Under the pieces are notes generated by a model. That model ran no database searches. It was not told where the DNA came from and saw only the letters and a program-made list of their open reading frames with translations. A program made the translations under genes and the position numbers. From Nansenia antarctica (taxonomy: Eukaryota > Chordata > Actinopteri > Argentiniformes > Microstomatidae): a stretch of DNA of 64,000 nucleotides. The stretch covers positions 55,221,295 to 55,285,294 of the forward strand of contig OZ022339.1 in NCBI GenBank assembly GCA_963989245.1, given 5' to 3'. Of this stretch, positions 1-11,557 are shown one piece after another. The stretch's first letter is position 1. Each line of letters opens with the position of its first letter.

Positions 1-1850
1 CTCTACCAGACGAGCTGAACAGCTTCTATGCCCGCTTTGAACAGGACTACACTAACCTTCTAGAGTGAACCCACAGCACACACGACACAAGAGGCACCCC
101 TTTTATCACCGTAGAAGATGTGCTAGCAGTTTTCAAGTGCATAAATATACACAAAGCTTCTGGACCAGATGGGATCCCTGGCCGGGTGTTTAAAGTGGGT
201 GCTGAACAACTGGCTGGTATCTTTACCATCATATTCAACCTCTCACTCTCCATGGGCATAGTGCCCTCCTGCTTCAAGTCATCTGTCATCATCCCGGTAC
301 CGAAGAAGGGTAAGGTGACATGCCTTAACGACTGGCGCCCTGTTGCTCTCACCTCCATAGTATGCAAATGCTTTGAGAAGATCATCAAGATCCTGATCTG
401 CAGGGAGCTACCACCCTTCCTAGACCCCCACCAATTTGCCTATCGAAGCAACAGATCGACAGATGACGCAATTGCCACAGCATTACACACAGTTCTCACA
501 CACCTTGATAAGAGGAACACGTACGTGAGGATGCTGTTTGTAGACCACAGCTCGGCATTCAACACAATAATCCCCTACCTACAGGGCTGTGTTCTGAGCC
601 CTCTCCTCTATTCCTTGTACACCCACGATTGCGTGGCCACTCACAGCTACAACATGGTAATCAAGTTCGCAGACGACACAACAGTGATTGGCCTGATTAC
701 TGATGGCTTACAGAAACGAGGTTGACTGTCTGGTCCAGTAGAGCCAGGCCAATAACCTCGCTCTCAACGCCGACAAGACCAAAGAGCTGGTGGTGGACTT
801 CAGGAGAAAGAGGCGGGCACAAGACCCCATCACCATCAACGGGTCTGCTGTAGAGAGGGTTAACAGCATCAAGTTCCTGGGGGTTCACATCACCAACAAC
901 CTCACCTGGGATGAACACACCAACCAAGTGGTGAAAAAAGCGCAACGCCGCCTCTTCCATCTCAGGAGGCTGAGAAAGTTTGGTGTAGGGCCCAAGATAC
1001 TGGGAGCCTTCTTCAGAGGAACAACTCTCTCATCCTGACAGGCTGCATCACTGCCTGGTACGGGAACTGCACTGCCCAAAGCGGCAAAGCGCTGCTGAGG
1101 GTAGTGCGGACAGCCTAAAAGATCAGTGGCTGTGTGTTACCCCCCATCCAGAACATCTACAGTGATCGGTGTGTCAGCAAGGCCCTAAGGATTATCAAGG
1201 ACCCCGGTCACCCAAACAGGAAATTGTTCGAACTACAGCCGTCGGGGAAACGGTACCGTAGCCTCGGGACAAAAACCCAGAGGATGTCGAATAGCTATTT
1301 CCCACAAGCAATCAGACTCCTAGAAAAACACACTGGCACAAGGCAATCCCCCACTGCATTACATTTACATTTTTACATTTTTGGCATTTAGCAGACGCCT
1401 TATTCCAAAGCGAGGCACTGCACTAACAATACATTATGACTACCTGACTACTTGGTCACTATCTACCTAAACTCTAGGTACTCCACTTGCACCATATTGC
1501 ACGCTGTATGACAGTGTGCCACATCGCACTGCAACCTGCACACCCTTTTTTGCACAAGTATTTTGTTTACATTAAGAATGTTGATATGCTGACTCGCATT
1601 CTGCTGCTATCACCTATTCTGTTATTGATGCTGTGACGCTATTGTATATACAGCTATTGTTGATTGTTGTCCATATCCCACTTATTCTTTATTGATTATT
1701 GTTTATATCCTGCTTATTCTATTATTGATCTTGTATTTCTACCTTTTGTATTTCTACTTCTATTTTCTGATTTTGTATTTCTACTGCAATGCCAATGCCT
1801 AATTGAACTGCCTAATTTGATGTAATAAAAGCACTTCTGATTCTGACTAT
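1..1850 (+). mobile_element. Rex1/Babar-like LINE, decayed, 5' end outside window
   Basis: Translation gives a non-LTR reverse transcriptase of the fish Rex1 type. It has the linker ending in KASGPDGIPGRV (from about 148), then VIIPVPKKGK, DWRPVALTS, AFNTI and FADDTTVIG (about 667-693). The later C-terminal part DFRRKRRAQ to ALRIIKDPGHP lies at 790-1215. The frame is lost several times. About 60 residues between AFNTI and QGCVLSPLLYS are missing at 567-580, so this is a dead copy. The 3' end is the A/T-rich stretch up to the AATAAAAGCACTTCTGATTC tail near 1830. The element already runs at base 1, so its 5' part lies left of the window. Confidence 0.85.
1358..1412 (+). repeat. Short fish repeat fragment (CATTTAGCAGACGC type)
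   Basis: A stretch with CATTTAGCAGACGCCTTATTC lies inside the Rex1 3' region. The motif is the conserved core of a repeat that is very common in fish genomes. A related, oppositely oriented piece is at about 47826-47885. Only the core is present here and I cannot define its ends. Confidence 0.5.
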
Positions 1851-2233
1851 ATTCTATCTACTACTATCTACTCTGACATCGACTGGGAGAACATTTTTCC
1901 CCACTCCTCCATGTAGAATTATTTCATCTGTGTGATGTTTTAGGGGTGTCTTGCATGTACAGCCTGTTTCAAATTACCCCATAGCATCTAAAAAGTAGAT
2001 TTTTAGTTTGACTTGCCCATTCCAGAACTCCATTTCTCCATTCCCTTTCCATTCCTTGGTAGATTTACTGAAATGTTTTGGGTCATTGTGATGTTGCATG
2101 GTCCACATCCACATCAGCTTAAATTTTTAGACAGATGGTCTCACATTTTCCTCAAGCACCCTATGATACAATAAAGAATTTATAGTATATTTTATGATGG
2201 CGAGCTGGCCAGGCCCTGCTGCAGAGCGCTAAC

Positions 2234-2280
<47 letters not shown>

Positions 2281-2462
2281 ATACAGACGTACAGACATAT
2301 GCTAAGAGGCTTGAAGGGCAGTTCATCTGGGGCAACAGATAACAACATGAATTCACAAAGCAAGAAGGATGAAAATGCCTTTCCTTAGGCCATCATTGGG
2401 GATAGTTTGAGTGAGTAATGGTGTGTGTGTGTGTGTGTGTCTGTTTAGTTGTAGGTGTTTAT
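1851..2462. other. Intergenic/intronic stretch with Tc1-like debris and CA repeat
   Basis: No gene is seen. Near 2070-2090, on the minus strand, a piece encodes NDPK, the catalytic-motif context of Tc1-like transposases, so 1900-2200 is probably a decayed Tc1 fragment. A CA microsatellite covers about 2233-2280 and a GT run lies near 2424-2440. Confidence 0.4.
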
Positions 2463-3473
2463 TAGGAGTGTAACGGTACACATATTCATACCGAAGATTT
2501 TCTTTCCTTCAGTTCAGTACACGTGTGTACCAAACGAATGCAGCGTTCTATTACCCACTGCACGTGCAGAACTTTTTTGTGTGTTGAAGTAATCTCAGCC
2601 AGTATGCATGCGCACACACTCCACAGAGAGATTGAAGTTCCTCCAGCATCCCTTAAGTCTTACATTACGGTTTCTCAGTTATATACAATGATGATGGACA
2701 AAGACATGTGTATCGGACAAAAGCTATATGCCGGCATTGTTCAACTGCGATCAGGTATGCGGCTGGCTGTACTTCAAACTTGCTTACTCATTTCAGAAGG
2801 CATCAACCGAATGTGAACATCACAAGTATGTACAAGAAAAAAACTGTGAAGCGCAAACCCAGCTCCCCATGGCATTTAAGCATCCTCTAGCTAACAATTC
2901 AGACCGGGCCAAAGCAATAACAAACGCAAATAGGTGTTTTTATAGCAGCGGACCATACTCAGAGAACACAGGTTTTAAACACATGTTGAAAGTAATCGAG
3001 CCGCGTTACGTAGTTCCCTCTCGTACAGTTGTAGCAAGCACAAACTACAGTTGTCCACGACTTAGCCAAGGCACCTGCTATCGCTCTCATGACTGATGGG
3101 TGGACCTCTAGGGCCACCGAGTTATTTAACAGTAACTACACACTATATCACAAATGTAATTTTATTATACAAGTACAGTACAGTTCAAATACAGTTAATT
3201 TTCTAAATGCTGCACCTTAATGGATATTTATCTTATTATATTTTATTTATTTGAGAGAATATTTATTTTGATTTACTTTTCAGTACATTGTGCAGAAGGT
3301 TGCAGCAGTATTGACACACTTTTTTATTTAAGAAAGGAAGACCCACGGTTTGTTCAGTAAACCACTGTTAAATAATAATGAAAAAACCCTGCTGTACTGA
3401 AAACATTCCCTGTGTGACTTAAAAACCGCAGTACGTACCGAACTGACATTTTTGTGTACCGTTACACCCCTAG
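2463..3473 (+). mobile_element. hAT-like DNA transposon remnant (non-autonomous)
   Basis: The ends are inverted repeats: TAGGAGTGTAACGGTACAC on the left and GTGTACCGTTACACCCCTA on the right. This terminal sequence type is typical of fish Ac/hAT elements. Between them lie pieces of a transposase: a BED zinc finger at 2708-2890, and a region with FKHMLKVIEPRYVVPSRT followed by a DGWTSRAT-like segment (about 2974-3117). Frames shift between the pieces and the catalytic domain is gone. I could not find a convincing 8-bp target duplication. Confidence 0.7.
2708..2890 (+). pseudogene. BED zinc-finger fragment of hAT transposase
   Basis: The translation contains C-R-H-C followed about 20 residues later by H-F-R-R-H, the spacing of a BED-type DNA-binding zinc finger found at the N-terminus of hAT transposases. 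The frame stops at 2890. The homologous continuation (ENTGFKHMLKVIEPRYV) is found in another frame, so the gene is broken by indels. Confidence 0.65.
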
Positions 3474-3632
3474 ATCTCCAGGAAGGACATGGACTCACAG
3501 TCCATGGACATGTACAGTATACTGCACATACCATTATTGCCATTTCAACAAATGGTGCAATTGAGCACATTCAGTTCCATGGATCATGAACAAAGAGCTG
3601 GACATTTCTCGGATCTGAACTCATGGGATAAT

Positions 3633-3749
3633 TGTGGGGAGCATGGCGCGTTCTGGCCTGTAGAGGGAGCCAGACTGTTGGTGGAGGGGGATGACGGTCT
3701 GATTACGGACAGGTGTCAGTGATCAGACTCTTTATCCTACTGGTTTATT
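3633..3749 (+). repeat. 5' LTR fragment of Gmr1-like element
   Basis: It begins TGTGGGGAGCATGG and matches the first ~117 bp of the 3' LTR (5393 onward) with few differences. Similarity ends after TGGTTTATTT, where integrase coding sequence starts. The breakpoint of the internal deletion is therefore at about 3750. Confidence 0.85.
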
Positions 3750-3753
3750 TATT

Positions 3754-4008
3754 GGCTCTAAATTACTCGCCAAGTGGCAAGGGCCGTTCGCGGTCACACG
3801 GCGAATTGGGGATGTAGACTACGAGGTAGTGCGGTCGGATAGAGGAGATAGCACACAGATATACCATATTCATCTCCTAAAAAAATGGAACGACGTGGTT
3901 CCTGTTTCCCTGGTTACGCTACTTCCCGAGAGAGATGAGTTCGGGCCGGAGGTCCCAAAAACTAGCACTAGCGCCGCGACCTGCTTAGGCGAGTCAGCGG
4001 CCGGACGT
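3754..4008 (+). pseudogene. Integrase C-terminal remnant (Gmr1-like pol)
   Basis: The frame reads LLAKWQGPFAVTRRIGDVDYEV followed by QIYHIHLLKKW. This is the small C-terminal domain typical of gypsy integrases, which binds DNA or chromatin. It runs on toward the RT frame with a linker, broken by a frameshift near 4008. The catalytic core of integrase is absent, removed by the deletion that also truncated the 5' LTR. Confidence 0.75.
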
Positions 4009-4015
4009 TGATAAA

Positions 4016-5346
4016 TTGCAACATAGCTTCACGGATGTGTTCTCCCCTATACCCGGTTGTACTCGCCTCATAGATCATCATATAGATACGCAACCGGGTG
4101 TTACGGTACATATGCGGCCATACAGGCTGCCGGCTCACAAACGAGACGTGGTGAGCCGGGAATTAGACTCTATGCTAAGACTGGGCGTGGTCAAGGAGTC
4201 GCACAGCGACTGGTGCAGCCCCATCGTGCTGGTGACAAAGCGCGATGTGTCTGTACATTTCTGTGTGGACTATAGACGGGTGAATTCTGTGTCAAAGTTC
4301 GATGCCTACCCTATGCCACAGATCGACGAGCTCCTGGACCGGCTTGGCACGGCTAAGTATTACACCACATTGGATTGCACAAAGGGATACTGGCAGATAC
4401 CATTATCGCCGGTATCCCGGGAAAAAACTGCATTCTCTACCCCGCTGGGTTTATTCCAGTTCACTGCGCTTCCGTTCGGGTTGTTTGGGGCCCCGGCCAC
4501 GTTTCAGCGGCTGAGGGACCGTATTCTGCGGCCGCACTCTGCGTATGCTGTGGTATACTTAGATGACATTGTCATCTATGCGGACACCTGGCCGCAGCAT
4601 ATGCAGAGAGTGGCCGCAGTGCTACAGTCGCTGAGGCAGGCGGGGCTGACGGCTAACCCGGCGAAGTGCGTGATCGGGCGGGGGGAGATCCGGTATCTGG
4701 GGTTCATCCTGGGTGGCGGGGAGGTGCGGCCGCAGGTGGATAAAACCACGTGATCCTCGCCGCCCCGCGGCCCAGGACCCAGAAGGACGTGAGGCGGTTC
4801 CTGGGACTGGCCAGCTACTACCGGCAGTTTGTGCCGGGTTTTACGGAGCTGGCCAGCCCCCTTACCGACCTCACCCGGAAGGGAGCCCCAGATCCGGTCC
4901 AATGGACTGAGCGGTGCCAAGTGGCGTTCAATGGGATTAAGAACGCCCTCTGTGGAGAGACCATCTTGTATGCTCCTAATTTTAATATTCCTTTTTCTCT
5001 GCAGACAGACGCGTCGGATAGAGGGCTGGGGGCGGTGCTGACCCAGCAGGTGGAGGGGGCTGACCGCCCGGCGCTGTACCTGAGCTGTAAGTTGTCGGAG
5101 CGGGAGGGCAGGTACAGCACGGTGGAGAAGGAGTGTCTGGCCATTCGGTACTACCTGCTGGGGCGCTCGTTCACCCTCTACTCCGACCATACTCCCCTAC
5201 AGTGGCTCCACCGCATGAAGGATACCAACGCGAGGATCACTCGGTGGTACCTCGCGTTGCAACCCTTCAACTTCCAGGTGGTCCATAGACCAGGGGCGCA
5301 GATGGTCGTGGCCGACTTCCTCTCCCGTGCAGGGGGGGGGGAGTAG
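4016..5346 (+). pseudogene. Reverse transcriptase-RNase H of Gmr1-like element, frameshifted
   Basis: RT motifs occur in order: WCSPIVLVTKRD, FCVDYRRVN, LDCTKGYWQIPL, PFGLFGAPATFQ and the catalytic YLDD at 4556-4567. A one-base shift with a stop near 4745-4750 separates this from the second block. That block has the RT thumb (RRFLGLASYYRQF) and RNase H (LQTDASDRGLGAVL, then YSDHTPLQWLH), and ends in FLSRAGGGE and a stop at 5344-5346. Nothing encoding integrase follows before the 3' LTR. That confirms the unusual domain order and is not a truncation artefact, since the reading frame ends naturally 47 bp before the LTR. Confidence 0.85.
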
Positions 5347-5392
5347 GCTATCGGCCGGTTGTGCCCCCGGCCTCGATCTGGCGGTGGGGGTG

Positions 5393-5847
5393 TGTGGGGA
5401 GCATGGTGCGTTCTGGCCTGTAGAGGGAGCCAGACTGTTGGTGGAGGGGGATGACGGTCTGATTACGGACAGGTGTCAGTGATCAGACTTGTTATCCTAC
5501 TGGTTTATTTAACCTGTGTGTGTTTGTTCCCCCGGTAGTAGGAGGAGGCAGAGACACGCGGCCACTGAGAGAGGAAGAGAGAGAGAAAGAGAGAGAGTGC
5601 TAAAGCAAGCATCTCCAAGAGCGCTAAAGCAAGCATCAACGAGAGCTGTGATCAGCCCGAAAGGGGGAGCAGCCAGGAGTCACGGGCGCGGAGGAGCGCA
5701 CGTAGTGCTTGTTATTTTAAGTGACTTATTATTTAGGAACCTCTTCAGCCCGTCAGTGGCGGGGCTGAATCTGTCAGGACAATAAAAAACCAATTGAGTA
5801 CACCGTTCCTCTGTGTCGACCTCCCTCTGTGCCTAAAGACCTTTACA
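5393..5847 (+). repeat. 3' LTR of Gmr1-like element
   Basis: It starts TGTGGGGAGCATGG, is preceded by a G-rich polypurine-like tract (GCGGTGGGGG), and ends TTTACA before the ATAAT duplication. It carries a GA-rich stretch (about 5565-5598) and an AATAAA signal near 5782. It is the complete LTR copy, about 455 bp. Confidence 0.8.
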
Positions 5848-5947
5848 ATAATCTTATTCAGTTTATATCTGTGTATATGTTTGTCACAGTATATATATAT
5901 ATCCCTTTATGTGTTTGTGTGCAGGCTTGCAGGGTCCTGTCACTTAC

Positions 5948-6111
5948 AGGGAAATTGTAGGCGCAGTTGCGGCGCACCAGCGCGTACTTGCTCTCAAGCT
6001 CCAACGGGTAGGCCTGGCTCTCCGAGTGGCCGTTCTCGTGCTGCAGGCCCAGCACACACAGCTTCTTGTAGAACTCCAGGAACCACAGGTGCTGCTCCTC
6101 TGTGAAAGATG
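5948..6111 (-). CDS. ppp4r4: PPP4R4 exon H (HEAT-repeat region)
   Basis: This is the most downstream exon seen. The acceptor is CTCTGCAG ending at 6112 and the donor CCT|GTAAGTG starts at 5947. It is 164 nt, entering in phase 1 and leaving in phase 0. It encodes about 55 residues including EEQHLWFLEFYKKLC, LGLQHENGHSES and ALVRRNCAYNFP. I match this to the segment of vertebrate PPP4R4 (LEFYKKLC...NCAYNFP). The protein is a HEAT-repeat regulatory subunit of protein phosphatase 4. The next exon, expected to start AMIVFVD, was not found down to base 1, so the downstream intron is longer than 5.9 kb. Confidence 0.92.
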
Positions 6112-6957
6112 CTGCAGAGAAACCAAATTGAATCCGTATTGTTTTCAGTTAAGTGTCAAACTAGTTGTCTATTTGCCTAGCCTTTTAACCTGTTAGTGTC
6201 TTCTGCTTTTCATTTAGTAAAGCACTTTGGGGTTTGTCTGGCGACCCATCCTTGAATCGCTGCACCCACTGTTGTTATTTAAATACAGTCTCAAAAGTAT
6301 TATGTTCTGGGGGATCGTAGATCAGGAAATACGTTCTCTGGGGGATCGTAATACCAGCGTTTGACCATCAGATATGTCAAAAACAAAATATGTTGCGTAA
6401 GAGTTACGTTGTGTTCTGGGGGGCAGGATTAGGCATTAACCTAAGTTAAAGTTTAGGCCTTCATTTTGATTGGTTAGGGTTAGTTGTCAGGGAAAAGCAT
6501 AACAAATAATGTCCCCAACGTGAATCAAAGCAGCAACATTCGGGTTACAATTCAGGTGGTTTCTGCCTCCGCCACCCCGTAACTTGGTCTGCTGAAACGA
6601 TCCCCCAGACCCTAACCATTTGGAGACTGGGTCCTGTTATTCTCAGCAGATTCAAGTTGGCTTTTATCCCTGAGGCCTCTCAGAATGGAAATGCATTTGT
6701 GCCAATCAGTGTCCTTTCAGAACGGTTGTCTCAAGTGTGTATTGCGGTGCTTCAGATTACATCAAAGGCTTTGATACTAATTGGATAGAGACAAGACCAC
6801 TCACAATAGACCTCCAAAATGGCAGATCGAGATAGAATAATACGGAGTGAATCATTAAGTTCAGGAGTTCTTTTTTTCAGAAATAATAGTATCTCTTACT
6901 TTGAGTGCAACAATGAACAGTTGAAAACTGTGCAACAAAGAACAGTTGAAAACCAAC
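6112..6957 (-). other. PPP4R4 intron G-H (846 bp)
   Basis: Non-coding. It contains a small inverted-repeat element at 6337-6609 and no other recognisable feature. Confidence 0.8.
6337..6609. mobile_element. MITE-like element with TCTGGGGGATCGT ends
   Basis: TCTGGGGGATCGT at 6337-6349 is mirrored by ACGATCCCCCAGA at 6597-6609. A further direct copy of the left end lies at about 6305. There is no coding capacity. The size and terminal inverted repeats suit a miniature DNA transposon. No target duplication is clear and the family is unknown to me. Confidence 0.5.
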
Positions 6958-7080
6958 CTGAGAGTCCATGACAGAGCTTCCCGTACTGGAACGACAGAGA
7001 CGCCAGAACCGCCTCGTCAGCTTTGAAGCACTTTTCACAGAATGTCTTGACAAGCGGAAATATAACACGTGTCCTGTCAT
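6958..7080 (-). CDS. ppp4r4: PPP4R4 exon G
   Basis: The acceptor TTTCAG ends at 7081 and the donor CAG|GTTGGT starts at 6957. It is 123 nt, phase 1 in and phase 1 out. It encodes DRTRVIFPLVKTFCEKC and then FKADEAVLASLSFQYGKLCH. This corresponds to the LPLVKSFCEKSFKADES...GKLCHGL segment of PPP4R4, with conservative changes. No stop or frameshift is present. Confidence 0.92.
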
Positions 7081-7220
7081 CTGAAAGTGAGAAGAGAGGT
7101 GAGACAGTTTTGACAAAGTCTGCATCCAATGAAATATGCATCTCTTCGACAGCAAAATAATTTATTGTCCCGTATGCACTGCTTGATTCTGCCCTTGACT
7201 GCTTGCTCTAGACTCTAGAG

Positions 7221-8671
7221 CAGGGGTCGGCAATTAGGTTTGGCCTCGGGCCCCCAAAAAAATTAGCCACTAGATGGCGGGCCCGAACATAATCAAAGGA
7301 TAATTTAAGTAATTGATTGTTAAAAAATGTGACACGTTCTAATGCTTTGACTTTTCTTTCGAGAAATGTACACATCGCTAGTCAACTAACACAGCTTGTT
7401 TTGTGAGCCTGCTAACAATGTAAAGTAGTGTTATAATTAACTAGGTAGCAGTCCAATCCATTTCGTTGCAGTATTTTGGCTTGACTAGTGAGTTTGTGTT
7501 GTGATTCTCAACAACGTTGAAACGTAGTTTCACCCTTTTCCATAGTTTTGAATAATAAATGTGTGGACTGACGATGTATCGCAGCCTAACTTATTCTAAT
7601 AATTATTTAACATACTTTTATTCTGAATGATTCCCCCCTCCTCCAGACAAGGTCACATTATTTATTATTGGATTGGTTGTTTGCGTGTCGGGTGAAGTTA
7701 GCTAAACATTTAACCTGCTAACTAGCAAGAGATACATAATGTCACTCTCCAAAGGTATAAAGAGGAAAGTTGACGGTGAAAACAGGGCATTTAAAGAGGA
7801 ATGGACAGCGAGCTATACGTTCATCCTACCTGGTTTCATCAATGCAAAGCCGTTGTGAGACTCACATCTTCCGTGCTCACAATGTTCCCTTTCTGTACAT
7901 GCGAGTCGTCCTTTTCCTCAATGAATGTGATAAAGACGCACGAGAGGAATCGATAGATGCATAAAAATAAAAAAAAACTGCCTGCGGATTAAAGTGACGT
8001 CAATATCACCAGATATCAAGCAAATAGTGACCGATGGGATCCGAGATGCCACTTTTCACATTAAGTGAGTACCAAGCCTGTCGTTATTGTATTTAATAAC
8101 CTAATTGTATTTTGTATATTTTGAATGAATGGCTTATGGCTCATTGTACTTATTATCCCTAGTAGCGCGTTTGCTCTGTCGTTTCAGGAGCATAGGCCTA
8201 CCACCACTTTTGCGGCGATTTTGTTGTCAATGTTTTTCAGAAAATTAAACAGAATTTGCTTTGTTACTGTTCATATGTGTGTTGCAGTCACATACGTAAA
8301 CATTACGTTTGAATGATTTAATGAGCTGATGTTATTTTTTTTAAACCACACCGCATGTCGGCTATTTCAGCACCACGCCTTGTCCACCTACTTATGATTC
8401 ACTCTGAGGGGTTCAGCGTCAGTGCGCTTCGGTGCACCCCGCTGCCTGATTGTCTGTCCCTGTGTCATTCACTCTCAACATGGATAAAAGTACAATAAGC
8501 ATTATTCAGGTGGTGGTAGATTCTCTATTCGGACATTATAGGCGCGGTGTGGGACTGTCGGTCCGATATTGTAAAAAAAAAAAGAAGTGGATTCTCAAAA
8601 TAATCTGCTGGGCCAAATATTATTGGTGACGGGCCAGCAATGGCCCACGGGCCGCCTATTGCCGACCCCTG
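7221..8671 (+). mobile_element. hAT deletion derivative, copy 1
   Basis: The ends CAGGGGTCGGCAA / TTGCCGACCCCTG are flanked by a perfect 8-bp duplication CTCTAGAG (7213-7220 and 8672-8679), as expected for hAT. Inside, a start MSLSKGIKRKVDGENRAF (from 7740) resembles the N-terminus of ZBED5/GTF2IRD2-like hAT transposases. It is joined in a shifted frame to a C-terminal-like piece (about 7855-8050; ESIDA region). Most of the transposase is missing, so this copy would depend on an autonomous relative. The same family recurs, inverted, at 25263-26536. Confidence 0.9.
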
Positions 8672-8679
8672 CTCTAGAG

Positions 8680-9222
8680 TGTGGGCCTACAAGTAAAAGC
8701 AATCATGTGAAGGTGGGTCCGTCGACAGACGGCATACATCTGTCCAGTCCCTTAAGATCTGCAGTGGTCAGTCCTCTAGGGAGCAGGGATGGCTCAATTT
8801 GATGACTGAATTAATTTTAGCCTGTGCCACTGAATGTCTGGCACGCATGTCAAGACCTCATTAAGAGATACCTGACTGTGGCCATTACCACTGATGCCTA
8901 AGTCAAAGCAAGTGTGTCAACTATCATGCCAAGTGTAGTATTTACATAACAACAGGAGTGCTGTAAACAAGAACTATTTCCCAAGTTAGAGTTTCTCTAT
9001 GACAATGTGTGTGTCTGTGTCCTTTTCTAACTAGAACTTGCACAGAGCAGTATTCACAAGCAGATATCAGCCGCCCTGAAGCAATGAAGTGCTGAAGGCT
9101 GTAGGCAGCAGGTGAAATAATAAAGTAATTAGTCTGACTGTCAACAATTTGCTCATTCCTTCCACACAAACAATAAAATCAGTAGTTCCCCATTTGGCCC
9201 AATCAGCAACTTGGGTATCTAT
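8680..9222. other. Intron sequence, nothing recognised
   Basis: I see no coding region, repeat boundary or RNA gene here. Confidence 0.6.
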
Positions 9223-10333
9223 TGGCGCTTTTCCACTACCGGGCCGACCCGGTTCTTTTTCCTTTCTCCACTGCCAACCGAGTCGTACCAGGCCATAGTA
9301 CCCGTGCCGTTTTTAGTAGGTACTTTTTTGCCAGGCTGTGTGTGACGTGCGACACTGCAGACAGTTGATTGGTCAATGGAAATCGTCATCCCATGTTCAT
9401 CGCTAACCGCCATCTTTCAATACCGAACAGATTTCGCTCTCTCTGTCACTTACTGTTTCTGTAAAAAAATAAAATAATTATGATAACCATCTTATTATTT
9501 TAGTTTAATGTCGTTTCAATGCATCATAGAACTTTTATTTACAACAAGCATAACAAAAAAAAATCGCTATTATGGCGATGTGCTGTGCGCCTATGCTGTT
9601 CCTCAGTCCAGCACGCTTCATCATCCCCCTTCTAAAACTGCCATCTTCCCTTTTCATCCCTTATGTCATTTTATCAATGAACATGGTATTACTGTTATTT
9701 CAACATTTAAGCCTCTTTCACACATAGTTCCCTGTAACTTCAATGGAATCCCAAGCTGTGCCGTCCAGGCATTTTCGCCGTTGACTCATGAGCCAAATGC
9801 CGGTAGATTCGCGTCTTGCTCTCTTTAACACATGTCGGCGTTTCCCTAGTTGCGAGATCTAAACTACTAGATCTACTATAACTGAAAGCGGCAAGTAACA
9901 GGCACGTAACATCCATATGCTGTATAAATACATATATTTGACTACCAGCAAGACACCGCAGCAATCGTATCTATAACAAACGCGGAGATTGTATGAGCCC
10001 CGCTGTCAGTGAGCAATGAGAGCGTCAAGCACAGCCTTTCTGTAGAAATACATCGCTCCCTGTCAAACGTATTTAACGTTACATTTTTTAAGGCTAATCT
10101 GTGCATGATAGTGCTGCATTTTGACATAATTCTTATCGCATTTCCCCCCATTGAGCTGTATACCAGCACTTATTAAAGTGAAGTGCTCTTATGACACTTA
10201 ACTCCTCCTACTGTCGCCGCTCGTTTCTGGTCTGTTGTGTCTAGTGGAGAACGAATCCTACCCGAACCTATATGGAACTTTTCAAATGCGTGCCGAGCCG
10301 ACCCGAACCGGTCTGGTCAATGGAAAAGCGCCA
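9223..10333. mobile_element. DNA transposon with GGCGCTTTTCCA ends, non-autonomous
   Basis: TGGCGCTTTTCCACTACCG at the left is mirrored at the right by CAATGGAAAAGCGCCA. Subterminal GACCCGGTTC / GAACCGGTC segments extend the inverted repeat. No transposase is recognisable. The flanks (TAT / TAA) are compatible with a short target duplication but do not settle the superfamily. Confidence 0.65.
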
Positions 10334-11557
10334 TAAACTACTACCCCACCAGGTGGGTATTCCATCCACGTTGCTAAAGGACAATCCAGGCTAATTTTGA
10401 TCAATCCCGTGAGATAGTGTAGTATGGGAATGTAAAGTTTTCTTTAGTCGCAACAAGGACAGTATTCAAGCACTCAGGCTATGCTACAACGCCTGGTATC
10501 CGTTTGCAAACTTTGTTTAAGAAAGTTGATAAAGTAGCATGTTATCTATTTAAAATGTGACAAACAAAGTAAAATTAAATGCTACGTCGTGGATTCTAAG
10601 TGGTAGACGACCTGCACCTGATACTTTGCGATCCGTGCCAGATAGTGCTACCAATGTGTTAATGTTTCTTTGTCTCAAGTGAGGTCATAGTCCGGGTAAT
10701 ATGTGAAAAAATCCTGGCAACCCTGGCAAAAAATGCCTCCTAGTGGCGGCCATTTTCCTTTCCGCCATAGCCGAATTGTATTTTGCTTCATATTTCCTGA
10801 ACCAAACATGACAACACCGAACAGATGATGTCTACCCCTATGTTTTGAAGGTCAAGGATTACAATGATACCATATACAACATCATTAAGTGTTCAGGTGA
10901 ATAGTTAGTGGTGACCTCAGACCTCATAATCTGCCAGGGATCACAGAAGCAGACACACTGGGACAAGGGAACAAGTTTAAGGAAGTTTAATAAAAATAAA
11001 AAGACCCTATCTAACACTAACTAAATCTAAACCTAGTGTATGGGTGCCTGGATAGAATGAAATGGAGTGTGTGCTAGGCTATGTGTGTGTATACCAAGTG
11101 AATGTGGTGCAAAAGCTATGTGTGGTGCAAAATGTAAATGGAGGACGTGTTGTATAGGTACGTGCGGGACTATGCCAAATCAGAGTCTTTAAGGGAGTCC
11201 TTGTGGGTCTGAGTTCAAGAGTGTTGGAAGAGGTCTGTCTGTCGGATTGGGTGGAGATGGAAAGGGGTAAGAGATCCTGGGTAGGGTCTTGGATTTGGGC
11301 GTGAGTAGGCGGAGCGGTGGCGGAAAGGAGTTGGAGCGTGGATGTCTCTTGTGTGATTATCATTGTTCCCTTCTGTTTTATAGGGTCCTGTCTCCTGTCA
11401 CACACTGTCTCTCACGTTTCCCTATGTATTCCTCTTTGTCAGTCCGCTGTCATGTGTTAATTGGTTAAATCCTTTCACTATTGCACCCTCCATTGCTTGC
11501 CTCCACCTGCATTTTGGATCCTCCACCACACACTACCCTGACACCTATTCTTCACTG
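10334..11557. other. Intron sequence with a dispersed repeat
   Basis: Bases about 10430-10575 are the reverse complement of about 36270-36405 (shared GCAAACTTTGTTT, TAGTCGCAACAAGGACAGTA and AACATGCTACTTTATC-type segments). The remainder (10580-11557) shows no gene. Confidence 0.6.

Larger units (their letters stand above)
3633..5847 (+). mobile_element. Gmr1-like Ty3/gypsy LTR retrotransposon, internally deleted
   Basis: The element is bounded by TG...CA LTRs and a 5-bp target duplication ATAAT (3628-3632 and 5848-5852). The internal order is integrase C-terminal region, reverse transcriptase, RNase H, stop, 3' LTR. In ordinary gypsy elements integrase comes last. Integrase upstream of RT is the hallmark of the deuterostome Gmr1-like group. 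The left LTR breaks off after about 117 bp and joins straight into the integrase C-terminus, so gag, protease, most of integrase, the primer-binding site and most of the 5' LTR are deleted. The coding remainder has frameshifts. The copy cannot be autonomous. Confidence 0.85.
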
